From assembly GCA_029560875.1 (NCBI GenBank), contig JAKQKB010000126.1, forward strand, positions 1-64,000: a stretch of DNA of 64,000 nt, given 5' to 3'. This DNA is from Bacteroidota bacterium (lineage in GTDB: Bacteria > Bacteroidota > Bacteroidia > Bacteroidales > Tenuifilaceae). Each line of letters opens with the position of its first letter. Within the stretch, counting starts at the first letter, position 1. The translations under genes were made by a program, and so were the position numbers. Below are positions 45,348 through 55,300 of the stretch, in pieces. The notes under the pieces are model-generated. The model made no database searches. It saw only the letters and a list, made by a program, of their open reading frames with translations, and was not told the origin of the DNA.

Positions 45348-45977
45348 GTGAGTCGCCATATAGTAAACCTGATTAGTCAGGGCGAGCACCAAACGCTCGA
45401 TTTTAAGCATTCCATAACCGATTCAAAAAAGATTGCCCGCTCCCTGGTGGCCTTTGCTAATACCTTGGGCGGAACACTGCTTGTTGGAGTTAAGGATAAT
45501 GGAAACATTGCTGGGGTAAACTCCGATGAGGAGTACTATATGGTTGAAGCTGCATCGCAGATGTACTGTAAGCCCGAAGTTCCGTTCGAGGTGCTTAGGT
45601 GGGATATCAATGGTAAAACAGTTCTTGAGGTCAAGGTTAAGCCATCGAAAAAGAAACCGCACAAAGCACCCGACAAATCTGGATCATACAAGGCTTACGT
45701 CAGGGTAAACGATGAGAATATTATGGCTTCGCCAATTCAACTGAAAATATGGAAGGCCGAACATCACAGGAAATCTATCAGTTTGAATTTAAGCGATGTG
45801 GAGAATAATCTTTTTGATTATTTGAAGCAACATAAGCGGATAACCGTTCAGCAATTCAGCAAAATTGGCTTTATGTCCACTGCCGATGCTGAACGCACCC
45901 TTGTAAATCTTACAGTTTTGGGGATGATTAAGTTTTCGGGAAATATTGAAGATGAGTATTTTTTGTGGATTGAATAA
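45348..45977 (+). CDS. AlbA_2 (Schlafen-type) domain protein
   Basis: This 209-residue protein has a GTG start. The AlbA_2 domain is at ~8-120 (GEHQTLDFKHSITDSKKIARSLVAFANTLGGTLLVGVKDNGNIAGV). A C-terminal winged-helix-like region is at ~150-209 (NNLFDYLKQHKRITVQQFSKIGFMSTADAERTLVNL). Proteins of this type are usually annotated as ATP- or RNA-binding transcriptional regulators. Similar domains occur in defence-related Schlafen proteins, but no defence neighbours are present. It stands alone between serpin and lipA. Confidence 0.85.
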   Translation: MSRHIVNLISQGEHQTLDFKHSITDSKKIARSLVAFANTLGGTLLVGVKDNGNIAGVNSDEEYYMVEAASQMYCKPEVPFEVLRWDINGKTVLEVKVKPSKKKPHKAPDKSGSYKAYVRVNDENIMASPIQLKIWKAEHHRKSISLNLSDVENNLFDYLKQHKRITVQQFSKIGFMSTADAERTLVNLTVLGMIKFSGNIEDEYFLWIE

Positions 45978-46105
45978 TGAGAATAGCCGATAGTCCATCG
46001 ACCACAGAAAACCGTATCTTTTAATCAATAGACTAAATACTAAAAACTATACACCGATAATCTGCCTTTTTTTTTGTTCTTTTGTAAAAATATTTTATTT
46101 GGGAG

Positions 46106-46978
46106 ATGAGTGAGGTTCGGAAACCATCGTGGCTTAAAATAAAACTACCCGGAGGCGAAGGATATGCGCAGGTGAGCGGGATAGTTAAGAAGCATAAATT
46201 GCATACCATATGCAGCAGCGGAATGTGTCCAAACATTGGGGAGTGCTGGGGTAATGGTGTGGCAACGTTTATGATTTTAGGTGATATCTGCACCCGCTCC
46301 TGTAAGTTTTGCGCTACAGCAACAGGTAAGCCATTACCTCCCGACCCCAACGAGCCACATAACGTTGCCCGTTCGGTACAGTTAATGAATTTGAAGTACT
46401 GTGTTATAACATCAGTAGATAGGGACGATTTACCCGACCAGGGTGCAGCGCATTGGTGCGAAACCGTGAGGGCAATTCGTGAGTTGAATCCAAACACCAC
46501 CATTGAGGTGTTAATTCCTGATTTTGATGGACGAACAGAGTTAATAGACATATTCCTAGAATCGAACCCTGATGTGGTAGGCCACAACCTTGAGACGGTT
46601 GAGCGTCTATCGAAAACTGTTCGTTCAAAGGCAAACTATGAGAAGAGCTTAAGGACTCTTGAGTATGTAACTATGCGTGGTTACAGAGCAAAATCGGGAA
46701 TTATGCTAGGTCTTGGCGAAACACGCGACGAAGTCATCAAAACAATGGACGATTTAATTGCTGTTGATTGCCGAATGATTACCTTAGGACAATACCTTCA
46801 GCCTCGCCCAACAAATTTGCCTGTGGAACGTTATATATCACCAGAGGAGTTTGATGAGTATAAACAAATTGCCCTGCAAAAGGGATTTACATTTGCCGAG
46901 TGTGGCCCATTGGTGCGTTCATCATACCACGCGGATAAGGCGCAGGAGTTGGTAAAGGGCAAATGTTGTAACAGCTAA
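46106..46978 (+). CDS. lipA: Lipoyl synthase
   Basis: This 290-residue radical SAM enzyme has the auxiliary cluster motif CSSGMCPNIGECW (C-x4-C-x5-C, ~35-48), the radical SAM motif CTRSCKFC (C-x3-C-x2-C, ~62-69) and the C-terminal serine ligand in VRSSYHADKAQELV. It inserts two sulfurs into octanoyl groups on lipoyl domains of 2-oxoacid dehydrogenases and the glycine cleavage H protein. lipB follows after 37 bp, completing the endogenous lipoylation pathway. Confidence 0.98.
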   Translation: MSEVRKPSWLKIKLPGGEGYAQVSGIVKKHKLHTICSSGMCPNIGECWGNGVATFMILGDICTRSCKFCATATGKPLPPDPNEPHNVARSVQLMNLKYCVITSVDRDDLPDQGAAHWCETVRAIRELNPNTTIEVLIPDFDGRTELIDIFLESNPDVVGHNLETVERLSKTVRSKANYEKSLRTLEYVTMRGYRAKSGIMLGLGETRDEVIKTMDDLIAVDCRMITLGQYLQPRPTNLPVERYISPEEFDEYKQIALQKGFTFAECGPLVRSSYHADKAQELVKGKCCNS

Positions 46979-47015
46979 GCTGTACTTGCTATGCAAAAAA
47001 GAAAAAAAACATATA

Positions 47016-47696
47016 ATGCACAACGTAAGTTTTAGTGATCTTGGACTAATTGACTATAAGGAGGCATGGGATTATCAGGAGCAACGGTTTGAAGAGGTAA
47101 CACAGAGGAAACTAAAGGGTGACGGAAAGTTACACTATTTGCTCTTTTGCGAGCATCCACATGTTTACACCTTAGGGAAGAGCGGTGAAAACACCAACTT
47201 GCTCATCTCCGACGAGATGCTTAAGCGCATCAATGCTACGTACTATCACATAAATCGAGGAGGCGATATTACGTACCACGGTCCTGGCCAAATTGTGGCC
47301 TATCCAATTCTCAACCTCGAGGCTTTAGGCCTAACTCTTAAATCCTACATCCACGAAATGGAGCAGGTTATTATTGACTGCTTGGCCGACTATGGAATAA
47401 AATCTGATAGGCTCGAAGGCGCCACGGGCGTTTGGCTCGATGTTGGAGTTAAAGGTAAAGAGCGTAAAATCTGCGCCATTGGCGTACGCGCTAGCCGTTT
47501 TGTAACAATGCACGGCTTGGCTTTCAACATCAACACAAATCTTGATTACTTCAGCTATATCAACCCTTGTGGATTTATTGATAAGGGTGTAACATCAATG
47601 CAGAAGGAGTTGGGATACGAGGTTGATTACAACGAGGTGAAGCAAAATCTTAAGAAGCATTTTGCCGCTCGATTTAATTTTGAATATAACCTGTAG
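47016..47696 (+). CDS. lipB: Lipoyl(octanoyl) transferase
   Basis: This is about 226 residues from the ATG at 47016 (a TTG at 46986 is in frame but adds a non-conserved, Lys-rich leader). Motifs include EHPHVYTLGKSGE, the conserved NRGGDITYHGPGQIVAYPI (~80) and the catalytic Cys in INPCGFIDKGVTSM (~187) with the following Lys. It transfers octanoate from acyl-carrier protein to lipoyl domains, the substrate for LipA encoded just upstream. Confidence 0.97.
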   Translation: MHNVSFSDLGLIDYKEAWDYQEQRFEEVTQRKLKGDGKLHYLLFCEHPHVYTLGKSGENTNLLISDEMLKRINATYYHINRGGDITYHGPGQIVAYPILNLEALGLTLKSYIHEMEQVIIDCLADYGIKSDRLEGATGVWLDVGVKGKERKICAIGVRASRFVTMHGLAFNINTNLDYFSYINPCGFIDKGVTSMQKELGYEVDYNEVKQNLKKHFAARFNFEYNL

Positions 47697-47735
47697 TCAT
47701 TCAAATGGCTCATAAAATAACAATTGGAGATTTGA

Positions 47736-49454
47736 ATGATGGAAAAAAGATGGGTATATAAGGAACTGGGCGACCCCGAATTGGTTAACCGCTTAGCAAC
47801 AGAGTTAAGCATTGAACCAGTTTTAGCATCGCTATTGGTTCAGCGTGGAGTAAAAACGTACGATGAGGCAAAGCGGTTTTTCCGGCCGTCGTTGGACGAT
47901 TTGTACGATCCATTCCTGATGAAGGACATGCACAACGCTGTTGACCGTATAGAACAAGCTATCCGTAAAGGAGAAAGAATACTATTTTATGGCGATTACG
48001 ATGTTGATGGAACAACAGCTGTTGCGCTGATGTACTCATTCTTCCGCAGTCGTTACTCAAAAATTGGATACTATATTCCCGATAGGTATAATGAGGGTTA
48101 CGGAATATCTTTTAAGGGTATTGATTATGCCTTTGACAATGGCTACTCGTTAATTGTAGCACTCGATTGCGGAATTAAGGCCATTGAGAAGATTCGTTAC
48201 GCCACTCAGCGTAAAATCGATTTTATTATTTGCGACCACCATTTACCCGGCGACCAAATTCCCGAGGCTGTAGCTGTACTTGACCCCAAACGGGTCGATT
48301 GCCCTTACCCTTTCAAGGAACTTTCTGGTTGTGGCGTGGGCTTTAAGTTGCTTCAAGGGTACTGCCGCAAAGCAGGTGTTGACCCTTCGGAGCTATACAG
48401 CCATATCGATTTGGTTGCTGTTAGTATTGCATCGGATATTGTTCCAATTATTGACGAGAATAGAGTTTTGGCCTATTACGGTTTGGAAAAGTTGAACTCC
48501 AATCCGTCAAAGGGACTTAAATCAATCATCAAAATAGCGAATATTGAAAAGCAGCAGTTGGCTATTGATGATATTGTTTTTCGCATTGGACCAAGAATCA
48601 ATGCTGCAGGCAGAATGGAGTCGGGTAAAACCGCGGTTGATCTACTCTGTGCCGACGATGATACCATTGCTAATGAGGTAGGTTCGCTTATCGACTCCTG
48701 TAATAACGACCGCAAAAGCGTTGACCGAAACATCACCCACGAGGCTCTAAGGATGATTGCTGGAGATTCCAGAATGCAGCATCGGTACTCCACTGTAATT
48801 TTTAACCCATCTTGGCACAAGGGTGTTGTGGGAATAGTTGCATCGCGGCTAATAGAAACATACTATAAGCCAACCGTAGTACTTACACAAACAGGCGATT
48901 TGGCTACAGGTTCAGCACGTTCAGTTCCAGGTTTTGACTTGTACCAAGCAGTTGAGGCTTGCTCCGATTTACTGGAGAACTTTGGTGGACACATGTACGC
49001 TGCTGGTTTAACCATGAAGGCAGATAGGGTTGAGGAATTCAAAACACGATTTGAAGAATACGTAAGCAAGAATATTACTCCCGATTTGCTTACTCCTCAA
49101 GTTGATATTGATGCTAAAATTAAGCTAAGCGAGATAAACGATAAGTTTTACCGAATACTTAAGCAATTTCAACCTTTTGGACCAGGAAATATGGCTCCGG
49201 TTTTCAGCACCGAGAATGTTTACGACAACGGCGAAGGACGTTTGGTTGGAAACGAGAAGGAGCACCTTAAACTTTCGATAATTGAGGAGAACAACCCAAC
49301 GGTTTATCCAGGAATAGCATTTCAACTTGCCGAGAATTACAAAGGAATTCACGAATGTAAACCATTTAACATCTGTTTTTCGCTTTACGAGAATGTTTTC
49401 CGTGGAATAACTACTATCCAAATAAGAGTGAAGGATATCAAGTTTCTGGATTAG
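47736..49454 (+). CDS. recJ: Single-stranded-DNA-specific exonuclease RecJ
   Basis: This 572-residue DHH-family nuclease has motif I FYGDYDVDGTTAVALMYSF (~84-102), motif III IICDHHLPG (~164), a DHHA1 domain with FGGHMYAAGLTM (~410) and a C-terminal OB-like domain (~460-572). It degrades single-stranded DNA 5' to 3' in recombination and repair. A strong terminator follows. Length is typical. Confidence 0.97.
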   Translation: MMEKRWVYKELGDPELVNRLATELSIEPVLASLLVQRGVKTYDEAKRFFRPSLDDLYDPFLMKDMHNAVDRIEQAIRKGERILFYGDYDVDGTTAVALMYSFFRSRYSKIGYYIPDRYNEGYGISFKGIDYAFDNGYSLIVALDCGIKAIEKIRYATQRKIDFIICDHHLPGDQIPEAVAVLDPKRVDCPYPFKELSGCGVGFKLLQGYCRKAGVDPSELYSHIDLVAVSIASDIVPIIDENRVLAYYGLEKLNSNPSKGLKSIIKIANIEKQQLAIDDIVFRIGPRINAAGRMESGKTAVDLLCADDDTIANEVGSLIDSCNNDRKSVDRNITHEALRMIAGDSRMQHRYSTVIFNPSWHKGVVGIVASRLIETYYKPTVVLTQTGDLATGSARSVPGFDLYQAVEACSDLLENFGGHMYAAGLTMKADRVEEFKTRFEEYVSKNITPDLLTPQVDIDAKIKLSEINDKFYRILKQFQPFGPGNMAPVFSTENVYDNGEGRLVGNEKEHLKLSIIEENNPTVYPGIAFQLAENYKGIHECKPFNICFSLYENVFRGITTIQIRVKDIKFLD

Positions 49455-49488
49455 TTACTATTTAACAGAAGCAAATCTGTTTTTATCA

Positions 49489-49517
49489 TTCCGGGCTTAG
49501 TCCCGGAATTCTTTTTT
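49489..49517 (+). terminator. Rho-independent terminator after recJ
   Basis: TTCCGGG and CCCGGAA form a perfect 7-bp stem (49489-49508), followed by TTCTTTTTTT. It lies 34 bp after the recJ stop codon. Confidence 0.88.
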
Positions 49518-49550
49518 TCTGTATTTTTGAAGGAAGAAAAACTTACCCCG

Positions 49551-50567
49551 ATGAAAAGAATAGCCCTATCAGTTCTAATTGTAATTGTTGCACTTACAGC
49601 TTACGCACAAACACTTCAACCAACAATTTCGGCTATGAAGTGGGGTGCCGATTACAAGTTACACGTTAAGCTGGCGAACGATTCTGCCTACGTTATGGAT
49701 GTAAAAGGATTGTACCATACTGGCAAGAACCTTTTTATCGATACAACTGATAAATCCACAACCTACTATCCTGTTACCCTCGACAAGGAATTTATCGATT
49801 ACATAAAAAACAAGAAGATAGAGGAACAAGGCTTAGATACTATAAAAACTGACTCACTAAAGGTTAGTTACAAAACATTATGGTCGGCAACGCATGCTAA
49901 TTTGGGCGGTGGGTACATCCATTTTGTGAACTGCTTGGTATACTCATTGGAATCGCAACAGTTAAAACTGACAGACCCTATTTTTAAACGTCCCGTTACC
50001 GAATGGAAGCCGAAACCGATGACCGAAAGCTACAAACGTACCCGTAAGTGGGAATTCTACTATCCTTCTACCCAAAAAATGGCTCAAAAAGAGTACAAAC
50101 TACGCTTAAAGGAAAACGATTTACGCGATTTGCAAGGAGTTCCAACGCGCTTTGTAGAGCTATTCCTCGAAACATCGCAATCGGAGTACGAAAAGTTAAT
50201 TGGCAACCGCAAAATGCAACTTGTTGCTCAAATTGATTTGGTTAGGTTGCTTCTTGGTGCAAAGTACCTAGGTGAAGATCAAATTAGGCATATCAGCAGT
50301 AAAGTTTTAGCCGCAGTGGTTAAGTACAATGTAAACACAATGCCATCGGTTATTATTTTCGACGATTACAACGCTGCTGTGGCAATGAGCCTAAACTCCA
50401 AGGGTTACCAGATTGATTACATTGTTTACTCCGATGGTGAAACCGTTTCGGGTGCCGATCTTGAGGGCAGAACTGCCATAATAGAAGGATTAATCAAAAA
50501 TATAAATGAGGCTAACGAGCGGGTTTTTCGGAAGCGCTTGCAAATTTACTACCAGAAGGTGAAGTAA
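49551..50567 (+). CDS. Exported protein of unknown function
   Basis: The start is the ATG at 49551 (a TTG at 49527 is in frame), giving 338 residues. A signal peptide (RIALSVLIVIVALTAYAQT) is followed by a mixed alpha/beta protein with no motif I recognise. The ~80-residue C-terminal part (SVIIFDDYNAAVAMSLNSKGYQIDYIVYSDG) is alpha/beta-like. It probably resides in the periplasm. It precedes the IS30 element, whose left end lies ~127 bp downstream. Confidence 0.7.
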   Translation: MKRIALSVLIVIVALTAYAQTLQPTISAMKWGADYKLHVKLANDSAYVMDVKGLYHTGKNLFIDTTDKSTTYYPVTLDKEFIDYIKNKKIEEQGLDTIKTDSLKVSYKTLWSATHANLGGGYIHFVNCLVYSLESQQLKLTDPIFKRPVTEWKPKPMTESYKRTRKWEFYYPSTQKMAQKEYKLRLKENDLRDLQGVPTRFVELFLETSQSEYEKLIGNRKMQLVAQIDLVRLLLGAKYLGEDQIRHISSKVLAAVVKYNVNTMPSVIIFDDYNAAVAMSLNSKGYQIDYIVYSDGETVSGADLEGRTAIIEGLIKNINEANERVFRKRLQIYYQKVK

Positions 50568-50694
50568 TCAAAAAAACATTCATAAGTATTAAGTAAAGTA
50601 TTCGTCTTTTGATGCGCGCCAATAATCAGAATTACTATCAGAAAGCAAAGTAGGAATTACCGTTTCTACTTTTTTCATTTTCAGGGGTAACCTA

Positions 50695-51807
50695 AATTCA
50701 AGTAATAAATGCAACTTTACAGGGTGAAATAATAAATATTTTTTCAGAAGAAAGAGAGAAAAGCTTTCTCCCTTTCCGTCTGAATGGAATAAATGCTTAT
50801 TATTGCTCCCTCCTAAAGTTACAAATATGAGACATTTAACCTTGGAACAAAGATACGAAATTTCTGCAATGCACAAAAATGGAGCATCACAAAAAGAGAT
50901 TGCAGAAGCTGTTAAAAAAGACAAAAGCACAATTAGTCGGGAGCTTAAACGCAATAAAGACGCTCGTAATGGGGAATACAGAGCACCTCTTGCGCAATCC
51001 AAATGCGAACGCAGACATAAAGAAAAGCCGAAGAAGGTTCATTTTACAACAGAGATAAAGCAATATATTGACGAGTGGATTAATGAAGAGTACAGTCCAG
51101 AGCAAATCGTTGGCAGAGCTTTTCTTCAAGGATTTAAGTGTGTGAGTGTTGAACGAATTTACCAATATATTTGGGATGACAAAAAGCACGGAGGAAAGTT
51201 ATATAAGAAGTTGCGACGCAAAGGAAGAAAATACCGAAATAGAGGTGCGAGTAAGGATAGCAGAGGACTGATTAAAAACAGAGTGCCAATATCAGAACGT
51301 CCGAAAATAGTTGAAGAGAGAACTCGGTTGGGCGATTTTGAGATAGATACCATCATTGGAAAAGACCATAAAGGTGCAATATTGACAATCAACGAAAGGG
51401 TTAGTGGATTTGTGTTGATTGAAAAACTGAAAGGGAAAGATGCAACCGAATTGGCCTTAAAAACCATTGAAATTCTTACTCCGTTCAAGGAATGGATAAA
51501 AACTATCACTGCGGATAACGGAAAAGAATTTGCAGGTCATCAAACAATATCTGGGGAATTAAATTTAGATTTTTACTTTGCAAGACCATATCATTCCTGG
51601 GAACGAGGTTCTAATGAAAATACAAATGGATTAATTAGACAGTATTTTGTGAAAGGAAGTTCTTTTGAAAACATTACAAATCAACAAGTTGAATATGTAC
51701 AACACAAGCTAAACAACCGGCCAAGAAAAAGATTAGGATTTTTAACCCCAAACGAATTTTTATCATTAAATTTGCAAAAACAACAAGTTGCATTTAACAC
51801 TTGAATT
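50695..51807 (+). mobile_element. IS30-family insertion sequence, apparently intact
   Basis: This ~1.1-kb element has 23-bp terminal inverted repeats: AATTCAAGTAATAAATGCAACTT on the left (50695-50717) and its complement on the right (51785-51807), with two mismatches. One transposase gene fills it, its stop codon lying inside the right repeat. No target duplication is obvious at the edges. It sits directly upstream of the T9SS-tailed/RHS gene pair. Confidence 0.85.
50827..51804 (+). CDS. IS30-family transposase
   Basis: This is 325 residues from the ATG at 50827. It has an N-terminal helix-turn-helix (~4-45, LEQRYEISAMHKNGASQKEIAEAV), a basic linker, and a DDE core with Asp in GDFEIDTIIGKDHKGA (~173), Asp in TITADNGKEF (~231) and Glu in WERGSNENTNGLIRQYF (~266). 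The reading frame is intact and the catalytic triad complete, so the element may be active. Confidence 0.95.
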   Translation: MRHLTLEQRYEISAMHKNGASQKEIAEAVKKDKSTISRELKRNKDARNGEYRAPLAQSKCERRHKEKPKKVHFTTEIKQYIDEWINEEYSPEQIVGRAFLQGFKCVSVERIYQYIWDDKKHGGKLYKKLRRKGRKYRNRGASKDSRGLIKNRVPISERPKIVEERTRLGDFEIDTIIGKDHKGAILTINERVSGFVLIEKLKGKDATELALKTIEILTPFKEWIKTITADNGKEFAGHQTISGELNLDFYFARPYHSWERGSNENTNGLIRQYFVKGSSFENITNQQVEYVQHKLNNRPRKRLGFLTPNEFLSLNLQKQQVAFNT

Positions 51808-51901
51808 CAGCTAACAAATCTTAACCTATCGGGATTAACCATTAGAATTCGGCAAAATTTTGCCATGCTTAACTTATTATGTTTAATTTAAACGGCTCAA
51901 A

Positions 51902-52345
51902 ATGAACTTAATAAAATGTTTACTACTGGTAACACTTGGCTTTTTATGCCATTCGGCTGCCAATGCCCAAAACTTTCAGACAAACTACCTGTACGATGAG
52001 AATGGGAATAGAATAGAAGTGCAGGTAATTTACCTTACAGCAGGCGGAGCATCCAATCAGCCAGCTGTTGAGGATCTTTATAAAGAGGACTCCCAAAATT
52101 TTACTGTAAAGGTCTATCCAAACCCCACAGCGGGGAGTTTAACTATTAATTTTAACGACACACAGCTGCTTGAAGGAGGAGGAAACGAAATTGTTGTGCT
52201 GGATATGCAGGGGAGAGTTATAAAGCAAGTTAAACCCGTTGAATTGTCAAATAAGGTTGACCTGTCGGAGCAGGCAATGGGCGTTTATGTTCTAAGGGTT
52301 AAAGTAAGCGGCATAACAAAGATGTTTAAGGTAATCAAAAACTAA
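51902..52345 (+). CDS. Small exported protein with T9SS type A sorting domain
   Basis: This 147-residue protein has a signal peptide (~1-22, ending AANAQ). A short mature segment contains YLYDENGNR, which resembles a single RHS/YD-repeat motif. Then comes a Por secretion tail (~60-147, FTVKVYPNPTAGSLTINFN ... GVYVLRVKVSGITKMFKVIKN). The mature domain is only ~40 residues, so the protein is essentially signal plus sorting tail. The RHS gene begins 25 bp downstream on the same strand. Role unknown; it may be a helper for RHS export. Confidence 0.85.
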   Translation: MNLIKCLLLVTLGFLCHSAANAQNFQTNYLYDENGNRIEVQVIYLTAGGASNQPAVEDLYKEDSQNFTVKVYPNPTAGSLTINFNDTQLLEGGGNEIVVLDMQGRVIKQVKPVELSNKVDLSEQAMGVYVLRVKVSGITKMFKVIKN

Positions 52346-52370
52346 TTAAAAATTCTATCAGAAAATTGTC

Positions 52371-55300
52371 ATGAAGGCTATATTAAGATTAATTGGTTAC
52401 GTACTAATTGCTAGTTTTATATTAAACACACAAACTACTTTAGTAGGGCAAACAATAGGCAACGCCCCAATTAAAATGGGCGGAATAGTTGATGTAAGCC
52501 CTGCGGGAGCAGCCACGTATCAGCTACCCATACAGGTTTCGCCCGGTTCAAATGGGTTACAGCCAGCCCTAAGCATAGTGTATAATAGCCAGGCCGGAAA
52601 TGGCCTGCTGGGGTATGGATGGAACTTGGCGGGGTTATCTAGTATTACTAAGGAGCATTTCTCCCCATATTACGATAACCCAAGCGAAATTCTTTCACTC
52701 AACGATGTTGGTTCTCGAATAGCACTGGATGGAGTTCGTTTAGTTAAGCTCGATCAAAACGGCTACATTTATCATCCGGCCAATAACCCATACGTTCGGG
52801 TGGTGTATAGTAACGATAGTTTTACTGTAACAACACAGGATGGAACAGTAATGGAGTACGGAGCTACGCCCGACTCCAAAATAAAGGGGGTTAACGCTAC
52901 ACAGCCATACTCATGGGCAGTTAGCAGAATCACCGACGTTAATGGTAACTATATCGATTTTATATATGAGAATAACGCAGCGAGTGGCGAAAGTAGGATT
53001 GGCGAAATCAAGTATACAGGAAACAGCATCAGTGGAAAAACACCCTACAACAGCGTTAAGTTCTTTTACGAGAACAGAAACGATACCCGCTCTTTCTATG
53101 TATTCGGGAATAGGGTTGGGCAAAACTCTCTACTAACAAATATTAAAGTTTACTGCGAGGGGGTTGTTTCGAAGGATTACACATTTACCTACGAGAACAA
53201 CTTTTATACCCGTCTTAAAACTATAAATCTGTACGCCGATGGCGTAATGTATGCCCCAACGGCTATAAATTGGAATCAATCGTTCGAATTAATTGGGTAT
53301 GTATCCAATGCTGATATGGGAACGCTCCAAAGCGGGCAATCGTATTTTGGTGATTTTAATGGCGATGGACGATTGGACAGAGCTGTTTTTGGGAACGATG
53401 GCGATTTAAAAATATACTTTTCCAACAGTTCTGTTCCAACAACTATTGATTTGCCCGATGATACATATACCAATCTTGGCAATGGTTACACTCTAAAAGT
53501 TCACAATGTAAAAAGCGTTGATATTTTTGATGGCGATAACGATGGCATGGACGATATTTTTATCCATAGCGTTTACTCGCACTCCTATGTGAATAATTTG
53601 GATAACTCAGCGAACACCTACTACGAAACAAACTACATTAGTAGCTATGTTTTCAACCCATCAACATCCACGTTTTCCTTTACCCAGATTGGTTCATTAA
53701 GCAATTTTATGCCCAATATCAACTTGGTTAACCCAGAGCCTACGCTAACCCTACCCGATAGTTACGATTATTACTTTGCTGATTTGGATATGAATGGTAC
53801 TGTTGATAAAGTGGCCATCAAAAACAAAAAACTCGACAGCTTTACGGGTATAACAGTAGAGAATATTCCAACTATTACAGGGATTGTAGATGTTAAGTTT
53901 ATCGATTTTAATGGCAATGGTAGAACCGATATTCTTTTTATGAAATCAAACGGTTATGGTTCCATTTGGGAGTTTAACGGGGAATTTCTTTTTAACGTTT
54001 ATGGAGATATTAGTTCAACCCAACTAAGTTCCTCCAACAAATACTTTTTCCCGGGCGATTTTAATGGCGATGGTAAAACCGATTATATTGGCCGTAACGC
54101 CGATGGTTGGTTTATGAAACACTCCACGGGAGTTACTTTTGTTAACGGAGTTTTACCTGAGGATATTAATACCATTGAAGTGCATACTCCTTCTGGTATA
54201 TTAGACTATGGCCAAACAATAGGTCAAACGCAGGAACTTTACGATATACAGAAAAAGTTTATACCAGCATTAGCCATAAACGCTGACGATATTAATAACG
54301 ACGGGCTATCCGATATCATTTTTGCCCGGTACAATCAACTTTATATATACCTTAATAAGGGTAATTCGTTTCAAAGTGCCGCAAACTTAACAATGAGTTC
54401 GGCAAACTACCCATCTGAATCGAAGGCTCCCATTGTGATTTACTGTCTCGATTTCGATTCCGATGGCCAGAAGGAAATTATTTACGGCAACACAAACTAC
54501 TACTTATCGGGGAATTACAAGGTTTATGAGCCATTTAAAAAGGTTACTTTTAGTAATCGCATGGACAATGGTTTTTCCGTTAACTCCATAACCGATGGGT
54601 TGGAGGGAGTTTCCACCTTTACATACTCAAACTTTACCGATTTTGTTCCCTTCAACTCCGTTCGGACAAAACCTGCTTACCCGCTAATGCTTGTAAGAGG
54701 GCCAATTAAAGTGATATCGAATTTAAAAACCGAAATATCCGGCAAGCTAATTGGCAACATAAGCTATACCTACTCCGATGCCCACACCCATTTACATGGT
54801 TTGGGTTACTTGGGATTTAAAAAGGTAACATCGTCCGATGCAGTTAGTGGGGTATCGCGCGAAACCCTATATACACTTGAAGTTCCGAACGAATCAGGCA
54901 TTTACTCACCCTGGCCGTCCAAAACGGTGCTTTCCAAAAACTCAGTTCTCCTATCAACAACCGAGAGCACCATGTCGGCGCTGGGTGGAAATACTGCCAA
55001 GAAATGTTTCCTTATGGTTGAAACCCAATCAACCGTTACCGATCATATAAGCGGTGTGGTAACAAACTCTAACACCACATACAACGCATTGTTGGGCAGG
55101 GTTTCCCTTAGGAGTACCTCGGCAGGAGAGTGGTCAACCAGTACTACGTATAATTTTGAGGCAGTGGGTAGCACCGCAAGCCGGCTTTTGGGCGTTACAG
55201 CAACCCGCTCCAACGCCCACGATTCCTTTAACCATAGCATCAGCTATACCTACGGTTCCAGTTTTCCGTTTAGGGTACTATCTAAAACGGAGCAGGGGGT

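Noticed and set aside
45348..45977. Schlafen-type defence system at the AlbA_2 gene
   Set aside because: There are no helicase, nuclease or other defence neighbours, and the protein has the size and layout of ordinary AlbA_2 regulators.
46033..46587. Minus-strand ORF of 184 codons across the start of lipA
   Set aside because: lipA with all its Fe-S motifs occupies the opposite strand; the antisense product resembles nothing.
46986..47015. Upstream TTG start for lipB
   Set aside because: It adds ten Lys-rich, non-conserved residues; the ATG at 47016 gives the usual LipB N-terminus.
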